DNA from: Geobacter sp.
GTDB taxonomy: Bacteria > Desulfobacterota > Desulfuromonadia > Geobacterales > DSM-12255
Assembly: GCA_009684525.1 (NCBI GenBank)
Contig: WKKR01000003.1
Span: 62,001 to 126,000 of the forward strand
Length of the DNA: 64,000 nt
Reading direction: 5' to 3'
The position numbers and the translations under genes are program-made. The notes under the pieces are model-generated. The model was not told the DNA's origin and ran no database searches. It worked only from the letters and a program-made list of their open reading frames with translations. Below are positions 61,993 through 64,000 of the stretch, piece by piece (position 1 is the stretch's first letter; the number at the start of each line of letters is the position of its first letter).

Positions 61993-62355
61993 ATGGCAAA
62001 CGTTCTGATTGTCGACGATTCATCTACCATGAGGAAAATCATATCGCGTTCTCTGCGACAGGCAGGCCTTGCTGTGGATGACATATTCGAAGCCGGCGAC
62101 GGCATTGAAGGATTGAATTCCCTTACGAGCAATAAGGTCGATCTGATCCTATCCGATATTAACATGCCGAACATGGATGGTCTGGAGTTTATCAAACAAG
62201 TGAGAGCTAATGGCAACAAAGTTCCCATAGTGATGATCACGACCGAAGGGGGAGAAGACATCCTCCGTGAGGCCATGAATAATGGTGCCAGCGACAGTAT
62301 CAAAAAACCGTTCACTCCCGAGCAGCTTAATGAGAAACTCGGAGGCCTTTTATGA
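61993..62355 (+). CDS. cheY: CheY-type chemotaxis response regulator
   Basis: The 120-residue stand-alone receiver has the acidic pair Asp8/Asp9, phosphoacceptor Asp55 (LILSDINMPNMDG), Thr83/84 and Lys105 (SIKKPF). MPNMDGLEF is typical of CheY. It presumably carries phosphate from CheA to the flagellar switch. The gene follows AAAGGAGGAG and overlaps cheX by four bases (ATGA), so the phosphatase is made with its substrate. Confidence 0.94.
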   Translation: MANVLIVDDSSTMRKIISRSLRQAGLAVDDIFEAGDGIEGLNSLTSNKVDLILSDINMPNMDGLEFIKQVRANGNKVPIVMITTEGGEDILREAMNNGASDSIKKPFTPEQLNEKLGGLL

Positions 62356-62858
62356 CGCTGAACACGGCTGTTTCACAGTCGGCCAATTTGCAGGAAGAGG
62401 ACCTGCGTGGTTATGTGATCCATGCTACGAAAGAGGTCTTTGGGACCATGGTGATGATGGACGTGCAGGACTGTTTCCCGTTACGCGAGCCGGTCACCAA
62501 ATTTCAGTGCAGCATTACCGGCATGGTTGGACTTGCCGGTACCTACACGGGCATACTTTCCATACACTGTCCGCGCCCCCTGGCACTTTGCATAACTTCA
62601 AACATGCTTGGAATGGTTGTTGACGAGGTCGGAGAGGATGTCAACGACGCTCTGGGTGAAATTGCCAACATGCTGGGCGGATACGTGAAGCAGATCCTCT
62701 CCAAGGGTGGGCTCGACATAAGCCTTTCCATCCCAACGGTGATTTCCGGAGAAGAATATACAATCAATGCCATGACTGACAGTGATTGCGTGATCATTCC
62801 CTTTACTCATGAATCTGATCGATTTCTGGTTGGTCTCAAACTCAGCAAGGAAAACTAG
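62352..62858 (+). CDS. cheX: CheX-type CheY-phosphatase
   Basis: The 168-residue protein has the CheC/CheX/FliY phosphatase helix with Glu103 and Asn106 (DALGEIANMLGG). A single such motif and the length fit CheX, which dephosphorylates CheY-P as a dimer. The start overlaps the cheY stop. It is followed after 18 bases by a second protein with a related domain. Confidence 0.88.
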   Translation: MTLNTAVSQSANLQEEDLRGYVIHATKEVFGTMVMMDVQDCFPLREPVTKFQCSITGMVGLAGTYTGILSIHCPRPLALCITSNMLGMVVDEVGEDVNDALGEIANMLGGYVKQILSKGGLDISLSIPTVISGEEYTINAMTDSDCVIIPFTHESDRFLVGLKLSKEN

Positions 62859-62876
62859 AGACAAGGCAAATTTGAC

Positions 62877-63914
62877 ATGGCAAAGAGTATTAAACTCAAA
62901 GAAATGATCGACGACGCCCTCGTTCAGACGGGTGAAGAAAGCAGCATGCTGCTTGGCCAGCAATTGAAAGTTGATGAGAATGATAGCTTAAATACCAATA
63001 AAATAAGCTATTTTTCCGGCATGGAAGATGCCATATTTGTTGCTAGTGTCGAAACGCGAGAGGAATATCCCGGACAGTTCTACATGATATTTTCCCTGCG
63101 TGATGCCATTCTCCTGAGTGGCCTCTTGTTGGGGATCCCTCTGCCCAGGATCTCAGAAAAACGCAAGCTTGCCATCATGGAGGCAGACGACGTCGATGCC
63201 TTTGGCGAGATCATGAACCAGGTCATCGGTTCGTTCAACTCGGTTTTCAAATCGAGTCTCCCCGAGAAAATCCATCTGAAACTCAATGCTCCCAAGAAAT
63301 TCATCCCCGGCATTGATGAAATGTCTGATGACGAACCTATTGTCAATGACGAATACGTTCTGTTTCGTTCCCAGATGAATATGGATGGTGTCGAGATGGA
63401 CCGTCTCGACATCCTTATGCCGGTTTCTTTGGCGCATCTTATCGAACCCCCTGCTGCCGAGCCTGAGCAAGCTGAAGTCGCAGAAACGGGAGATGGGCTC
63501 TCGGATGTTGTTGCGGGAGAGAAGCCAGCTACCATCAATGTAGGTAACAAAACAATTCTGGTTCTTGAAGACGACGAACTTGCACGTGAAAGTTTGAAAC
63601 AGTATCTGAGTGCTGCTGGATGGTCGGTGGTAGATGCACCGCTCAAGGCAGACATTCGTGAGCTCTTTGCCAATAATGATGCCGAGGTTGCCGTCATTGG
63701 CGTCGCTGAAACCGAAGACAGGGAATTGGCACTTTGTATCAAGATCAACGCCATGCGCCAGGGATCCCCGCTGCCGATCATCATGTGTGCCTCCCAGTGG
63801 ACCCGCACCGGGGTATTGAAGGCTCTCAAATATGGGGCCAAGGAGATTATCCTTAAACCGTATGATGCTGATGAGCTGGTAAGCAAAGTGACCAAATTTC
63901 TCAAAGCAGCATAA
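62877..63914 (+). CDS. CheX/CheC-like domain fused to a degenerate receiver
   Basis: The 345-residue protein has an N-terminal CheC/FliY-like domain (about residues 20-190) with a phosphatase-type helix, Glu111 and Asn114 (DAFGEIMNQVIG). An Ala/Glu/Pro-rich linker (about 190-222) follows, then a receiver-like domain (about 224-345). The receiver keeps acidic residues (EDDE, 231-234) and Lys327 (LKPYD), but the phosphoacceptor position is Gly275 (VAVIGVAE), so it should not be phosphorylated. It may be a pseudo-receiver that docks on the phosphatase or CheY. It is last in the cheY-cheX cluster. Confidence 0.85.
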   Translation: MAKSIKLKEMIDDALVQTGEESSMLLGQQLKVDENDSLNTNKISYFSGMEDAIFVASVETREEYPGQFYMIFSLRDAILLSGLLLGIPLPRISEKRKLAIMEADDVDAFGEIMNQVIGSFNSVFKSSLPEKIHLKLNAPKKFIPGIDEMSDDEPIVNDEYVLFRSQMNMDGVEMDRLDILMPVSLAHLIEPPAAEPEQAEVAETGDGLSDVVAGEKPATINVGNKTILVLEDDELARESLKQYLSAAGWSVVDAPLKADIRELFANNDAEVAVIGVAETEDRELALCIKINAMRQGSPLPIIMCASQWTRTGVLKALKYGAKEIILKPYDADELVSKVTKFLKAA

Positions 63915-64000
63915 TGTCCGGGTTGAGTGATCAATTACATATCAAGGTAAAATCTGCGGTACATTGCCCATGTTTAGTGCTGTACACATTACATGTAACA
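63915..64000. other. End of window, no gene seen
   Basis: The last 86 bases after the CheX-receiver gene contain no start codon with a good ribosome-binding site, terminator or repeat that I can support. Confidence 0.4.

Noticed and set aside
1-64000. tRNA, rRNA, CRISPR arrays, transposases and phage genes
   Set aside because: None was recognised in the noncoding gaps or among the translated frames. The gaps are short and do not fold into recognisable tRNA-like shapes.

Overview
The window reads as chromosomal DNA of a Geobacter-like bacterium (Geobacterales, Desulfuromonadota). The evidence is indirect: dense GC-rich coding, an intact 12-gene type II secretion operon, futalosine-route menaquinone genes (mqnB, mqnD), many two-component, c-di-GMP and chemotaxis genes, a ferritin-like protein and a bacteriohemerythrin. 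I see no rRNA, tRNA, CRISPR array, transposase or phage gene. Many starts are GTG or TTG, and 4-base ATGA/GTGA/TTGA overlaps are common.

Region by region. 1-2.0 kb: the 5' part of a Cache-PAS sensor (minus) and a monocistronic lpxC with a strong terminator. 2.1-13.6 kb: gspCDEFGHIJKLMN (minus), with a palindromic repeat in the gspC-gspD gap. 13.8-17.0 kb: mqnB-mqnD and a REC-PAS protein with no output domain. 17.1-23.8 kb: an RlpA-like exported protein, a large TPR protein with a lysine-rich tail, and an hsp20-lon-thiL run. 23.9-28.2 kb: cheR-mcp-cheW-cheA, lacking cheB and cheY. 28.3-32.4 kb: two LolA-like carriers, yajQ, rimO and dksA. 32.4-37.9 kb: a membrane 4Fe-4S protein, a hybrid-type histidine kinase with a degenerate receiver, a minus-strand Nudix/RluA/ttcA operon, and dodecin. 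37.9-39.7 kb: an AT-richer island with a stand-alone GspG-like pseudopilin and a zinc-ribbon membrane protein. 39.9-49.9 kb: ferritin-like protein, SDR, GGDEF-EAL protein, cbiQO without a neighbouring S-component, radC, uppP, a DUF47-Pit phosphate pair and a DUF2062 protein.

50.1-58.0 kb is the most distinctive stretch. It is a tightly packed operon of TolC, membrane-fusion lipoprotein, RND pump, a C_GCAxxG_C_C redox protein, a DUF2892 membrane protein, a metallo-beta-lactamase-fold protein, an exported rhodanese and an ArsR regulator carrying a Cys-x-Cys motif. An AT-rich inverted repeat overlaps the promoter -10 box. I infer a thiol-, sulfur- or metalloid-responsive efflux and redox system.

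58.0-63.9 kb is a motility/oxygen signalling block: an MCP with altered tip residues, a PAS kinase, a bacteriohemerythrin behind a convincing sigma-28 promoter, an unknown 80-residue protein, CheY, CheX, and a CheX/CheC-like domain fused to a receiver that lacks its phosphoacceptor.
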